Notes: generated by a model not told the origin, from the letters alone. A stretch of 64,000 nucleotides of DNA from Anaerobutyricum hallii (GCF_900209925.1 NZ_LT907978.1:3443001-3507000); one strand, 5' to 3'. Counted from the stretch's first letter, positions 35,502 through 44,119 are shown. Made by a program: numbers and translations.

Positions 35502-35528
35502 ATTACTCTCCTCCACAAATGCCGATTT

Positions 35529-35954
35529 CTATTTTTGTTTCCATAGCATAGTGTACTCTTTTTCACCAGTATCTTCATCCAAATCTTCACATTGAATAAT
35601 GAACCCTTCTCTTTGGTAAAAAGAAATTGCTCTGGCATTCTTCTGGTATACATTTAATCGTAAGCTAACTTTTTTATCCTTAACATAATCTAATAAAAGC
35701 TTACCTATGCCACATGACTGCATTTCATCGGAGACAAAAATACCTTCGATATATTTATCATTTAGTCCTACAAATCCTTGTATCATTTTATCTGCTTCAA
35801 ACACATAGACTTCGGATTGTGACATCATTTCTTTCACTAATTCATAATTACTTTTCCAGTATTGATTGGAAATAAAATAATGTGCTTTCAGATTTGTCTT
35901 TAACCATATGTCAGCAACTCTATCGATATCTCCGTTCAGCAACTTTCTAATCAT
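35529..35954 (-). CDS. GNAT-family N-acetyltransferase (copy 2)
   Basis: 141 aa, differing at a handful of residues from copy 1 (28850-29275). Both copies are intact. It marks the left end of the longer, better preserved version of the duplicated block, which here leads into a complete mobC. Confidence 0.85.
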   Translation of the reverse strand: MIRKLLNGDIDRVADIWLKTNLKAHYFISNQYWKSNYELVKEMMSQSEVYVFEADKMIQGFVGLNDKYIEGIFVSDEMQSCGIGKLLLDYVKDKKVSLRLNVYQKNARAISFYQREGFIIQCEDLDEDTGEKEYTMLWKQK

Positions 35955-36089
35955 AACAAATATTCTCCACAACTACATCCTTTATGCTTTTCTCTTTTTT
36001 CCATTCTATCACAAGCTCACCATTAATTATTAATTTTTTGATATTTTTTCATTTCCCCCACTGTAAAACAGCCTCTGAGCGTTTCGTTA

Positions 36090-36335
36090 TATAGAGGGAT
36101 ACAAATAAGAGCAAGATCCACCCATGTTTAACAGTAATGCCGTTTGGCATCCTGTTCTCCTATGGGATTTATCTTGATGGGGATCTCCCCATACCCTCTC
36201 AATAACAGACGTTTCACTTGTCTGTTGGTTCCACCTAAAGGTGTTCACAGCACTATTTCTAATATCGGAAGGGACAGCCGATATTGAAATACGTGGACTC
36301 CCGGTGGGAGGAATAGTCGTAGCGAAAGGAGGAGT
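36090..36335. other. Candidate oriT (transfer origin) upstream of mobC
   Basis: Several short hairpins are packed before mobC: GGGGATCTCCCC, CAGAC...GTCTG, and AATATCGG...CCGATATT. That density beside mobC/relaxase genes is typical of a transfer origin. A near-identical duplicate lies at 29410-29656. The nic site is not assigned. Confidence 0.45.
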
Positions 36336-36722
36336 ATGAGAACAAAAAACAAAGATAAAGAACTGAATCACAGACATTTTATAGGATTACGTCTTACAGA
36401 TGTCGAACTGGATTTATTAGACCAAGGCGCTGCTTGTTTATCTGTTAGCCGATCAGAATATCTGAGGAAACTTCTATTGGAAAAGCAAATCCATCATCAG
36501 ATTGAAGTTGTTGCAGACATGAATGATCTCAGAAAACTGGTCAGTGAATATGGAAAGATCGGATCGAATCTCAATCAGATCGCCAAGCATTTTAACAGCG
36601 GTGGCAGTCAGTCTCGTGCTATAGAAAATGAAATCCATCAGTGCATCACGGACTTATTCCTATTGAGAAAAGAAGTACTGAAACTGGCAGGTGGTATGAA
36701 TGGCAATCGTAAAGCACATTAA
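36336..36722 (+). CDS. mobC: MobC-like relaxosome protein
   Basis: 128 aa with a ribbon-helix-helix-type N-terminus (GLRLTDVELDLLDQGAACLS, RSEYLRKLLLE) and the MobC region YGKIGSNLNQIAKHFNSGG. It helps the relaxase open oriT. The ATG follows AAAGGAGG. It overlaps the relaxase gene by 23 bp, the usual arrangement. Confidence 0.85.
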   Translation: MRTKNKDKELNHRHFIGLRLTDVELDLLDQGAACLSVSRSEYLRKLLLEKQIHHQIEVVADMNDLRKLVSEYGKIGSNLNQIAKHFNSGGSQSRAIENEIHQCITDLFLLRKEVLKLAGGMNGNRKAH

Positions 36723-37917
36723 AAGCAGAAATGCTAATTACTCGGCTGCTATCAATTACCTTCTGTTTGAACATGATGAAAAAACCGGGAAAAAGATTGT
36801 AGATGAATCCGGTCGAAGCATCTTGCGAAAAGAGTTTTATATGGATGGACTGAACTGTGATCCGATGTCTTTTGACAAAGAATGCGAACTGACAAATGCT
36901 CATTTTCATAAGAATAAGAAACGTGAAGATATCAAAAGTCATCACTACATTATCAGCTACGATCCAGCCGATGTTACAAAAAACGGTCTTACCGGAAAGA
37001 GAGCACAGGCAATCAGTTTGGAACTTGCAAAGCAGATGTTTCCCGGATATCAGGCACTGGTAGTTACTCACACCGATGGCCACAATGAATCCGGAAATAT
37101 CCATACTCACATCGTTATCAACAGTGTGCGAAAGACTGCAGTGGAAAGGCAGCCATATATGGATAAACCACATGAGGAAGCCGCCGGTTACAAGCATCGT
37201 TCCACTGATAAATTCATGAGCACTTTTAAGAAAACTGTCATGGATCGGTGCCAACAGGAAGGACTTCACCAGATAGATCTTCTTGCTCCGGCTGAGAGAA
37301 AAATCACTCAGAAAGAGTATATGGCACAGAAACACGGCCAACAAAAACTTAATGAGATCAATCAGAAAATCATCGAAGATGGTCTCAAACCAACATCCAC
37401 CGTGTTCCTTACACAGAAAGAATATTTGCGAAATGCAATTGATGAATGCGCTGCCACTTCCAATAGTTTTGATGAATTCCAATCTAAACTTCTGGAACAA
37501 TTTCAGATCTCTGTGATTGATCATCGGGGCAGATACAGTTATCTTCATCCTGATCGACAGAAGCGGATTACTGAACGTGTACTGGGAACACGATATGGAA
37601 AAGCATACCTGGAATAGACCTTCTTACGCAAGGATCCATTGGCTATTCTCTACGTCAGATCTCACCTGCGCCTGGTTGTAAATCTCCAGACAAATGTGAA
37701 AGCAATGCAGAGCTCGGCTTATGCTCATCGGGTAAAACTTTCTAACCTGCAGCAAATGGCAAATACCATTATCTATGTGCAGGAACATGGATTTTATACG
37801 CAGTCAGATTTGAAAAATACACTGCTTGCATCAAAGCAGGAACTAAAAGAAATGCAGACACAGTTTACTCAGCATCGGTCTGATCTAAGGATCCTCAACG
37901 ATCAGATCTCCAATCTT
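36700..37917 (+). pseudogene. Relaxase (MobA/VirD2 type), broken
   Basis: The first 305 codons carry the relaxase domain with the metal-binding HTDGHNESGNIHTHIVINS. At 37615 an in-frame TAG follows YGKAYLE. The same frame then continues with recognisable relaxase C-terminal sequence (DPLAILYVRSHLRL, MANTIIYVQEHG) until about 37917, where it runs into the complement of a HIRAN gene. A short deletion seems to accompany the stop. The N-terminal product could still nick DNA; the gene as a whole is decayed. Confidence 0.8.
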
Positions 37918-38136
37918 GTCGTAGAGACGTCCAGCACTCATCGACTCACCAATAACAGTGTATGAACTGTTTGCTACATATCCAATTTTTCCGAGACCTT
38001 CATAAGTTACTTTGATTGCTTCTTTGTCATACTCATTATCTGGTTCTTTCTCCAGTCGGATCTTCGTCCCTTTTTCAAGAAAATCATTTCCAAAATAATG
38101 TTTTGTTCCTGTCAGTGTGATAAATACTTTTGCCAT
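37885..38136 (-). CDS. HIRAN-domain protein, C-terminally truncated
   Basis: 84 aa beginning MAKVFITLTGTKHYFG with the HIRAN pattern (LEKEPDNEYDKEAIKV, GKIGYVANSSYTVIGES). HIRAN domains bind DNA ends or stalled forks. The full-length relative at 52899-53243 has 114 aa; this one diverges after YDKIGD where it meets the relaxase remnant. Start ATG at 38136 after AAGGAG. Confidence 0.75.
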   Translation of the reverse strand: MAKVFITLTGTKHYFGNDFLEKGTKIRLEKEPDNEYDKEAIKVTYEGLGKIGYVANSSYTVIGESMSAGRLYDKIGDLIVEDP

Positions 38137-38152
38137 TGTAAATGCTCCTTCC

Positions 38153-38386
38153 TTAGAAATCATATTCATCCGGATCAAGTCCTGCTTCTTCCAGTATTTC
38201 TCTTCGTTCATCTGCATCCATAAACTCCAACTCGTCTGTATCCAGTCCTGATAATTCTAACTCCGTCTGTACGTCAGAGTCGTCTTTCAGTAGTTCGTTT
38301 AGGAAAGAAAATTCCATTGCGCTTTCCAGTAGACTAATATTTCCATCATGGTTCAGATCAAACATACTTCCGAATATTCCTTTCAT
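38153..38386 (-). CDS. Small acidic protein with EF-hand-like loop
   Basis: 77 aa. The N-terminus has FDLNHDGNISLLESA, which matches a calcium-binding EF-hand/dockerin loop, followed by a very acidic tail. Similar small proteins accompany mobilizable elements in Lachnospiraceae; the role is unknown. RBS AAAGGAGG. Confidence 0.65.
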   Translation of the reverse strand: MKGIFGSMFDLNHDGNISLLESAMEFSFLNELLKDDSDVQTELELSGLDTDELEFMDADERREILEEAGLDPDEYDF

Positions 38387-38399
38387 AGCAGTTCCTCCT

Positions 38400-38501
38400 T
38401 TAATCGTTCATGTATTCATAGTAATCGGATTCACTGGCAAACAAGATATATTTACCATCTACCAATCCCATGTAACCATCACCAGTGTTAAAACCTTTCA
38501 T
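38400..38501 (-). CDS. Conserved 33-aa microprotein (copy in left element)
   Basis: ATG at 38501 follows GGAGGAGTTGGTA; the frame encodes MKGFNTGDGYMGLVDGKYIL and 13 more residues ending YMND. A homologue with the same length and pattern (MKGYHTSNGYMGYVDGKYIL...MED) is at 53256-53357, next to the HIRAN gene in the other element. Conserved protein sequence with differing codons supports real translation. Function unknown. Confidence 0.75.
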   Translation of the reverse strand: MKGFNTGDGYMGLVDGKYILFASESDYYEYMND

Positions 38502-38642
38502 TACCAACTCCTCCATTTCTTTGAATTTTATGATTTAATCTTCTTTGATGGTTACAGTGTATATCAATAGATGGGGTATAAAAACCCCTGCTTATTTTTA
38601 TGAAATCCCTTTAATTGCTATCTTTATGAAATCTATAGCAAA

Positions 38643-38678
38643 AGGCCCAGATGGAATGGTCTTCTAATCTGAGCCTAT
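38643..38678. terminator. Hairpin terminator
   Basis: GGCCCAGAT...ATCTGAGCC hairpin between the gene at 38687 and the microprotein promoter region. Confidence 0.6.
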
Positions 38679-38686
38679 GAGATGTA

Positions 38687-38956
38687 CTATTTCTTAAAAT
38701 GCCTCAATCTGTAATCTAATAGTTCTAAGTCATTGTGAGGAACTTCATCATCTTCAAATTCACCCAAGTAGGTCACATCATGATATTTCTGACCATCATA
38801 TTCGTATCCAGTATATGAATAGCCTCTTTGTGTAGTTCCCTCATATGGTTTGAATTCATCTCTTGCTTCCTGCGCTGTATAATCATCTGAATCAAACCAT
38901 ATCACTTCTTTTTCTTTTTCCCAACCTAATTTTGTTGCTTTAAATACATGCTTCAT
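38687..38956 (-). CDS. Conserved hypothetical mobile-element protein
   Basis: 89 aa from the ATG at 38956 (after GGAAGGAG); it begins MKHVFKATKLGWEKEKEV, is rich in Asp, Glu and Tyr, and has YSYTGYEYDGQKYHDV in the middle. No known domain is recognised. Confidence 0.6.
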   Translation of the reverse strand: MKHVFKATKLGWEKEKEVIWFDSDDYTAQEARDEFKPYEGTTQRGYSYTGYEYDGQKYHDVTYLGEFEDDEVPHNDLELLDYRLRHFKK

Positions 38957-39095
38957 AATTTGCTCCTTCCTGTTATCTCTTGTTGTTTCTTGATGCTTCA
39001 AGTATAATAAAATTCATAGAGGAAATACACGCACAGCATGTGGACTTAACACCTGATAATCCTCATGTTTTGCGATATACGAGGAGGAAATTCTC

Positions 39096-39611
39096 ATGGG
39101 TAAACAATCTACCAGGGAAAACAAGACAATTTACCAGCTTTGCCGGGAAGCCGCAGGGCTTACAAGGGCAGAAGCAAGTAATAAAATGGAGGCTGTCTCG
39201 GATTCTAAAATTGAAAAATTCGAATATGAAACACAGGAACCAACACCTTACGATATCATTCAAATGGCTGACGCATATAAGAGACCAGATCTCTGCAATT
39301 ATTACTGCTCACACAAATGTGAAATAGGCCACCGCTATGTTCCAGAAGTAGAAGTAACTGACTTGTCAAATATCATCCTGGAAACCATTGCCGGTCTAAA
39401 TGATATCAACCCTCTTACCAGTCGGCTGATCCAAATCGCCCGTGACGGCAAAATCAGCGATGATGAGATGAGGGATTTTGCTTTTATCAGTAAAAAACTG
39501 GATGAAATTTCTTTAGCCATAGACTCTCTGAATCTTTGGGTAGATAAGACTGCCAGTGAACAGGGCCTCAATCTTGAACTTCTAAATGCCGAAAAAGAAA
39601 AATTGAAATAA
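39096..39611 (+). CDS. XRE-type regulator
   Basis: 171 aa. The N-terminal part is an HTH (IYQLCREAAGLTRAEASNKM, SKIEKFEYETQEPTPYDI) of the Cro/C1 type; the rest is helical. RBS GAGGAGG. It points away from the minus-strand genes on the left and is a likely regulator of the element. Confidence 0.75.
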   Translation: MGKQSTRENKTIYQLCREAAGLTRAEASNKMEAVSDSKIEKFEYETQEPTPYDIIQMADAYKRPDLCNYYCSHKCEIGHRYVPEVEVTDLSNIILETIAGLNDINPLTSRLIQIARDGKISDDEMRDFAFISKKLDEISLAIDSLNLWVDKTASEQGLNLELLNAEKEKLK

Positions 39612-39626
39612 TCCATAACGCACGGA

Positions 39627-39658
39627 GGGCAATGAACCATTTCTGATTCATTGCCCTT
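39627..39658. terminator. Bidirectional terminator
   Basis: GGGCAATGAA / TTCATTGCCC stem between convergent genes. Confidence 0.75.
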
Positions 39659-39662
39659 CTCT

Positions 39663-40079
39663 TTACATACGCTGTAATTGATTAACGATACTTTCTGTTC
39701 TTCGAATAGCTTCTTCTACCTGTCTTTTTGCATTATTAATTCGATCCTGGACCATCCAGTCCACAACAAATCCATCGAAAAAATAATCTGCAAATGAAAG
39801 AAAATCTCCGGTATCGATATGTAAATTGCATGCCATATTTACATCATCTAATTCCCTACTGAAATTACGGAGATCATACTTTGCCTGCTCCATATTCTGC
39901 TTCGCGTGATCCATTTTAGAATGTTTCAGCATCGTACTGAAAAAACCTCCGCCAAACATATCTACCAGCCCCCAGTTTTTTGCGCTGTTCAGATTCTCTT
40001 TTGCTGCACTAAGACTATTTAAGGCTCTATGTCCAGCTTCAATTGCTTCCCTTTTTTCTTTTTCAATATCATATCCCAT
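39663..40079 (-). CDS. Hypothetical helical protein
   Basis: 138 aa from MGYDIEKEKREAIEAGHRAL (start after GAGAGGTG). It is long-helical with a glycine-rich turn (DMFGGGFFSTMLKHSKMDHA) and probably a coiled coil. It is immediately downstream of a small membrane protein gene. No known family recognised with certainty. Confidence 0.6.
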   Translation of the reverse strand: MGYDIEKEKREAIEAGHRALNSLSAAKENLNSAKNWGLVDMFGGGFFSTMLKHSKMDHAKQNMEQAKYDLRNFSRELDDVNMACNLHIDTGDFLSFADYFFDGFVVDWMVQDRINNAKRQVEEAIRRTESIVNQLQRM

Positions 40080-40100
40080 TAAAAACACCTCTCTGGCTCT

Positions 40101-40316
40101 TTAAGAATGTGACGTTACAAGTCCGATAATTCCACCAATGATCAATAGTGGAAATGCTATATACATTAATCCACCTACCACCATTCCAATTAATATCACT
40201 GGAAACAAAATAACTGTGCAAAGTAATTTCATGATTCCCCAGGATGCTTTTAAGCCAAATATAAAAAATTTTCCAACAAACCAAATCATACAAATAGTAA
40301 ATAATACTGATAACAT
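40101..40316 (-). CDS. Small membrane protein
   Basis: 71 aa, almost entirely hydrophobic, two or three helices (MLSVLFTICMIWFVGKF, LLCTVILFPVILIGMVVGG). RBS GGAG before the ATG. Same transcript as the helical protein at 39663. Confidence 0.65.
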   Translation of the reverse strand: MLSVLFTICMIWFVGKFFIFGLKASWGIMKLLCTVILFPVILIGMVVGGLMYIAFPLLIIGGIIGLVTSHS

Positions 40317-40354
40317 CTTTTTCTCCTTCTAACACTCATCCAGTTGTGAGTGAT

Positions 40355-40480
40355 TCATTTTTGTTGTTTATCTAATATAAAATCAGATGTATTTTTCACT
40401 CCAAGCTTGTTACTGAATTCCGGATTTTTTTCAATCTTTTCTATTATCCGAATTAATCGTATTCTCTGTGCTACATTCAT
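40355..40480 (-). CDS. Small protein, 41 aa
   Basis: ATG at 40480 after GAGGTGATAAG; encodes MNVAQRIRLIRIIEKIEKNP, then EFSNKLGVKNTSDFIL and a basic tail. Helical and basic. The good RBS and the compact position upstream of the membrane protein support it. Function unknown. Confidence 0.55.
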   Translation of the reverse strand: MNVAQRIRLIRIIEKIEKNPEFSNKLGVKNTSDFILDKQQK

Positions 40481-40611
40481 CTTATCACCTCGCTAATATC
40501 CACCTTTTCTGTTGATATTATCAGTATAGCAAAATAGTTTTTTACAATACACATCCTTAGTAAAGAATTAAATCTTTATAATTCCCGTTTTTTGAGAAAT
40601 AACACAAAATA

Positions 40612-40643
40612 AGGCCCAAAAGGGCACTTTCCCTTTTGAGCCT
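40612..40643. terminator. Hairpin terminator
   Basis: CCAAAAGGG...CCCTTTTG stem extended by GGC/GCC. Confidence 0.65.
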
Positions 40644-40719
40644 ATACACTTTACCATCTAACGTATTTTGCTTTCATTTTTCCATGTCTACACATGACAT
40701 TTTTCTCTTAAATCGCGTC

Positions 40720-40995
40720 CTATGATGGTTCTTTCATCTTGCTGATATCCTTTGCCTGCATTTTTCTTGAAATGCTATATGGTGGAACCAGTTTTAAAGA
40801 TAATCTTCCCTTTTTGATCATATACGTTTCACTTCCATCCTCAGAAGATCCTTTCAACCAGCAATCAGCCGGATACTTCCCTGCAAATTCTCGTAACCGT
40901 TTCTGCAAGCTTTGATTGAAGGTATATACATCATAGAATTCGTCATCTTCATTGGTCAGAATAATCGTTTCTTTTTCACACTTTAACCTTCGCAT
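40720..40995 (-). CDS. Conserved hypothetical protein
   Basis: 91 aa, MRRLKCEKETIILTNEDDEF start, with YDVYTFNQSLQKRLREFAG and SLKLVPPYSISRKMQ. Proteins like this are common in integrative elements; no domain is recognised. Confidence 0.55.
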   Translation of the reverse strand: MRRLKCEKETIILTNEDDEFYDVYTFNQSLQKRLREFAGKYPADCWLKGSSEDGSETYMIKKGRLSLKLVPPYSISRKMQAKDISKMKEPS

Positions 40996-40998
40996 ATT

Positions 40999-41216
40999 CT
41001 ATCCCCGCTTTCTTTCCATTTCCTGATCCAGGTATTTTGGATAGTTTTCATCTACATAGTAGTAGCTGATTTCTCCATTCTAGTTCAATACAAGCACGTC
41101 ACTGACTTCGCATTGCTTTTTCTCCACAAAAAAAGATACACCAAAAGACCATCTACGGTTTTACGATAAATAATCTTTTTATTGCCAATATTCAATTCGT
41201 ATCATTCTGTTTTCAT
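40999..41216 (-). pseudogene. Decayed small gene
   Basis: Reading from ATG 41216 shows MKTE-stop-YELNIGNKKIIYRKTVDG, then a frame change at a seven-T run (minus strand), then FFVEKKQCEVSDVLVLN-stop-NGEISYYYVDENYPK. Two point stops plus one single-base loss mark it as a pseudogene. Confidence 0.65.
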
Positions 41217-41254
41217 AATCTTATAACTCATGGAAAATGTCATCCACATATACA

Positions 41255-41375
41255 CTAGAGCGTGTTTGAAAAAGGCTTTCTGCAAGATGTGCGTTGCAAT
41301 TTGCGGGAGATTTCGCCTGAATGAGGGCGGCGTAGCGGACTACATCAACGGAATAATTTTTCAAACACGCTCTAG
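41255..41375. mobile_element. MITE-like element with 19-bp terminal inverted repeats
   Basis: 121 bp bounded by CTAGAGCGTGTTTGAAAAA and its exact complement. The interior is GC-richer than the surroundings and has no gene. It sits in the right end of the left element. Confidence 0.75.
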
Positions 41376-41384
41376 GATTCAGAA

Positions 41385-41450
41385 AACAAAAAATGCCTGC
41401 CTGAAACTTTATTTTTAATAAAGTTCCAAACAGGCATTGCTGTTTGATCA
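41385..41450. repeat. Element-end hairpin (left element)
   Basis: AATGCCTG...CAGGCATT stem with AAACTTTATT/AATAAAGTT inner pairing, followed by CAGCTAATTCAGCTAAC and a tRNA 3' half. The same order (hairpin, AGCTAA repeats, tRNA 3' half) occurs at 56760-57193, showing that both elements have the same right end. Confidence 0.7.
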
Positions 41451-41495
41451 TTCACTGTCAGCTAATTCAGCTAACAAAACCAAACGCTTATTCAG

Positions 41496-41537
41496 CGTCC
41501 CCGGGAGGATTTGAACCTCTGACCCCTCGCTTAGGAG
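41496..41537 (-). other. Attachment site: displaced tRNA-Arg 3' half (left end of the 15.7-kb element)
   Basis: 42 bases match 57152-57193 (3' half of the tRNA-Arg gene, from CTCCTAAG of the anticodon loop to the acceptor) with four or five differences, in the same orientation. A perfect palindrome GGAGCAAGG...CCTTGCTCC (41534-41560) begins immediately inside the element. This pair defines the element as 41538-57193. Confidence 0.82.
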
Positions 41538-42268
41538 CAAGGCACTCGGTACCTTGCTCCTGGTTTATCGCTGTCTTATGAAGTTCTTGAAAAGCCTTGA
41601 TTTACGTGGTATTTTAGCTATCGTGGGTACCTGATTGTCAGTTCTTATATGGTCCCGGATCAGCCCCGTTTTGGCCTGTTTTGTTTTCAAAATGTTGGCA
41701 TGAGCTAATTTAGTTCTCAGTACCGAATTGCCAAACAGTAAAAATTGAGTGCTTATAACGACGTCAATAGATTTATCGGCTACCGATTCCGTACTTTCTC
41801 GGAATTGATAACTCTATTAAATTATTGACCTGTTTTTATGATCTCTACACTTATATTATACCCCAAAATACACGCATTGTGTACCCCTGATTTGGGCGAT
41901 GGAGTTCTTATTCGTCACCGGCTTCGCCGCTTTGCTATTTCGTGGGGCTTCATCAGCCAGCTCTCAGAATGACTGCTCCGGTGGTCAAAACTATCCCCCG
42001 TCCCGGCAGCTTCACCTGGTATTGCTAAGGTACATCCGTAAAACACGTTTTACGGATGATCAGCGGTCGTCAAATGAATTCAAGCAAGCTTGATTCATTT
42101 TCCTCGTCACTATGACATATATCATGCCTTACCATATCATGCAACAATGTACATAAAAGAGTTTCGATTTTTAATGGTCGCCAACTTGGCTACCATTAGC
42201 CAGAGCATGGTTTTATGCAAAGAAAACTGCAAGTCTGGGCGAGTTGGCGAAGGGGTGGGCTTATCTTT
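41538..42268. other. Left end of the integrated element, no gene seen
   Basis: About 730 bp without a convincing gene. It holds the end palindrome, a TTCTCAGTACCGAATTGCCA stretch that recurs at 57639-57660, a small ATCCGTAAAACACGTTTTACGGAT hairpin (about 42030-42055) and the first GGTCGCCAACTTGGCTACC repeat. Confidence 0.55.
42174..42197. repeat. 24-bp palindromic direct repeat, left copy
   Basis: TGGTCGCCAACTTGGCTACC, nearly self-complementary. A second copy at 44323-44346 (one or two differences) lies on the other side of the AAA ATPase gene, so the gene is bracketed by direct repeats. Confidence 0.7.
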
Positions 42269-44119
42269 TCAGCCATTTGCAATCTCTACATTTTTACCTG
42301 CAAAGGCGATGCCATATTTTACGATTTCCTTGATTCCACGGTCCTTCATATCTGTATCATAGTGCTTATCCTCAATCTGTTTCAGAGCCTCGTCGGCGGA
42401 TGCAGATAAACCAGCATCATTCTTTGTCGCTTTGAATTCCATGATAATACCTGGCAAAGAATGCACCTTAGGCTCCAACACAAGATCGAATCTTCCCTCT
42501 CCGGATTCCCTGTTTGATCTGATGTAATATCTTGAGGACATGCCTGCTGCCAGTCCAAGCATCATGCCATGGTAAAAGCCTTCTGCTGCTCCATCAAAAC
42601 AACTAATGCAGGTAATCATATATTTCCGGAGGAATTCCTGAAGTTTCTTCCCATCATTCAGATACAGTGCTTTTTCAAGTCCTGCCATGACATTGCCATC
42701 CACTGTCCCCCTGAGCCAGGATAAAATCTCTGTATTGTAAACTCTGCGAATCTCCTTATTCGGTAACGCCAGTTCCATAAATGTCCCAAATTCTGTTTCA
42801 ACCGCATCACTTACCGGTTTTAAATATCCTGCAAGTAATAAGAAACTGAAGATGGTATCTGTTCCATCCGTTATCCTCGGATAGATGACATCCATATTTA
42901 ACGATGCCTGAACGGTCTGCCCCTGCAACAGTGCAAAAAGGTTTTCTGCAATATCCGGTGTAAGAGATATCATGATCTCCCGAATGATCTCATTATCACT
43001 GGTATTGGTCCAATATGGTTTCGCCTGACAGTTATTATAGAAATAATTGGCAACAGACCAAGGATTATAGATTTCTGTACTTCCAAAACGATATCCATCG
43101 TACCACTCACGAAGTTCTTCCAATTTTGCCTCCTGTCCGTAGTATGCTGCCATGGTATTCACTTCATCCACGGTAAATCCAAAGTATTTGCTGTATTTCT
43201 CATCAAGTACAGAATTTACGATTGGATTATTAAGTCCACTAAACAGGTTCTCCTTTGACACACGCAGGATACCGGTAAGAACGCCAAAAGCAAGAGAAGG
43301 GTTATCCTTAAGACCACCGGACATAAAATTACGCATAAATGTAATCACTTCATTATAGAAACTTCTGGAATGTCCCTGTTGGATTGGAGTGTCATACTCG
43401 TCAATGAGAATGACTACCTTAGACTGATGATGTTTTTCCAGCATGCGTCCCAGATTCAGGAGTGATCTGGTATATTCCACATCACTCAGCTCATCCGTCT
43501 GCATTCTGGACAAATAATCCTGTTCCACCGGATTAAGTCTGTCGCTTGTAAAAAGCTCATTGTGCCGCATAAATTCATCACGGATCACATTTTTAATTGC
43601 CGCATAAGTACTGGCCCAATCCGAAAACTTTGCATCTTTGAAAGTGATGGAAATCACCGGAAATGCCCCTTGCATCTTCTGATATTTTTCACCGCATGAC
43701 CAAATCTGTTTATCTTTAAAATAAATAGATGTATCCTCTTTCGTTTTTTCAAAAAACGTTTTAAGCATATCAAGAGCAAGTGTTTTGCCGAATCTTCGTG
43801 GTCTGGTAAACAAAATGACCGGAACCTGATCGTCAATCAAATCACGAATCAGAAGCGTTTTATCTACATAATAGCTATTCTTTACTACATCCATGTAAGA
43901 TGTATTACCGACTGCGCAAGAAAGGATCTCTCCATTTTCTTCTTTAGGCTTTGCGGTACCCAGGTATGCATATACCGTCTCTTCCGGAACCATCCAATTG
44001 CGACCTTTTCTTAAAGCACCTTCCAGTTTTCCCGCATTGCATAATCCAACTACTCTTCTGGTTGATAAGCCCATGATCCCGGCGGCTTCTTTTGTTGAAA
44101 TATATCTAATATCGGTCAT
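42269..44119 (-). CDS. AAA ATPase/PD-(D/E)XK nuclease-like protein with N-terminal HTH
   Basis: 616 aa. Residues about 1-55 are an excisionase-type HTH (ISTKEAAGIMGLSTRRVVGL, GRNWMVPEETVYAYLG). Residues about 70-420 form an AAA-ATPase-like domain (P-loop-like RPRRFGKTLALDML, Walker B VVILIDEYD). The C-terminus (FDLVLEPK...GIIMEFKATK) carries the nuclease-like signature of the DUF1703/PDDEXK_9 family. The HTH fusion is unusual for this family. The start has GAAAGGGGCGATGAT upstream. It is bracketed by 24-bp direct repeats, so it was probably inserted as cargo beside the integrase. Confidence 0.85.
   Translation of the reverse strand: MTDIRYISTKEAAGIMGLSTRRVVGLCNAGKLEGALRKGRNWMVPEETVYAYLGTAKPKEENGEILSCAVGNTSYMDVVKNSYYVDKTLLIRDLIDDQVPVILFTRPRRFGKTLALDMLKTFFEKTKEDTSIYFKDKQIWSCGEKYQKMQGAFPVISITFKDAKFSDWASTYAAIKNVIRDEFMRHNELFTSDRLNPVEQDYLSRMQTDELSDVEYTRSLLNLGRMLEKHHQSKVVILIDEYDTPIQQGHSRSFYNEVITFMRNFMSGGLKDNPSLAFGVLTGILRVSKENLFSGLNNPIVNSVLDEKYSKYFGFTVDEVNTMAAYYGQEAKLEELREWYDGYRFGSTEIYNPWSVANYFYNNCQAKPYWTNTSDNEIIREIMISLTPDIAENLFALLQGQTVQASLNMDVIYPRITDGTDTIFSFLLLAGYLKPVSDAVETEFGTFMELALPNKEIRRVYNTEILSWLRGTVDGNVMAGLEKALYLNDGKKLQEFLRKYMITCISCFDGAAEGFYHGMMLGLAAGMSSRYYIRSNRESGEGRFDLVLEPKVHSLPGIIMEFKATKNDAGLSASADEALKQIEDKHYDTDMKDRGIKEIVKYGIAFAGKNVEIANG

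Noticed and set aside
13205-35531. Classical integron with attC sites
   Set aside because: The sites do not show the canonical RYYYAAC/GTTRRRY cores (only 13206-13212, GTTAAGC, fits by chance) and no IntI is present. I report a cassette-like array without calling it an integron.
41496-41560. A second functional tRNA gene at 41.5 kb
   Set aside because: Only the 3' half matches tRNA-Arg; the part on the other side is an unrelated palindrome, so no cloverleaf can form.
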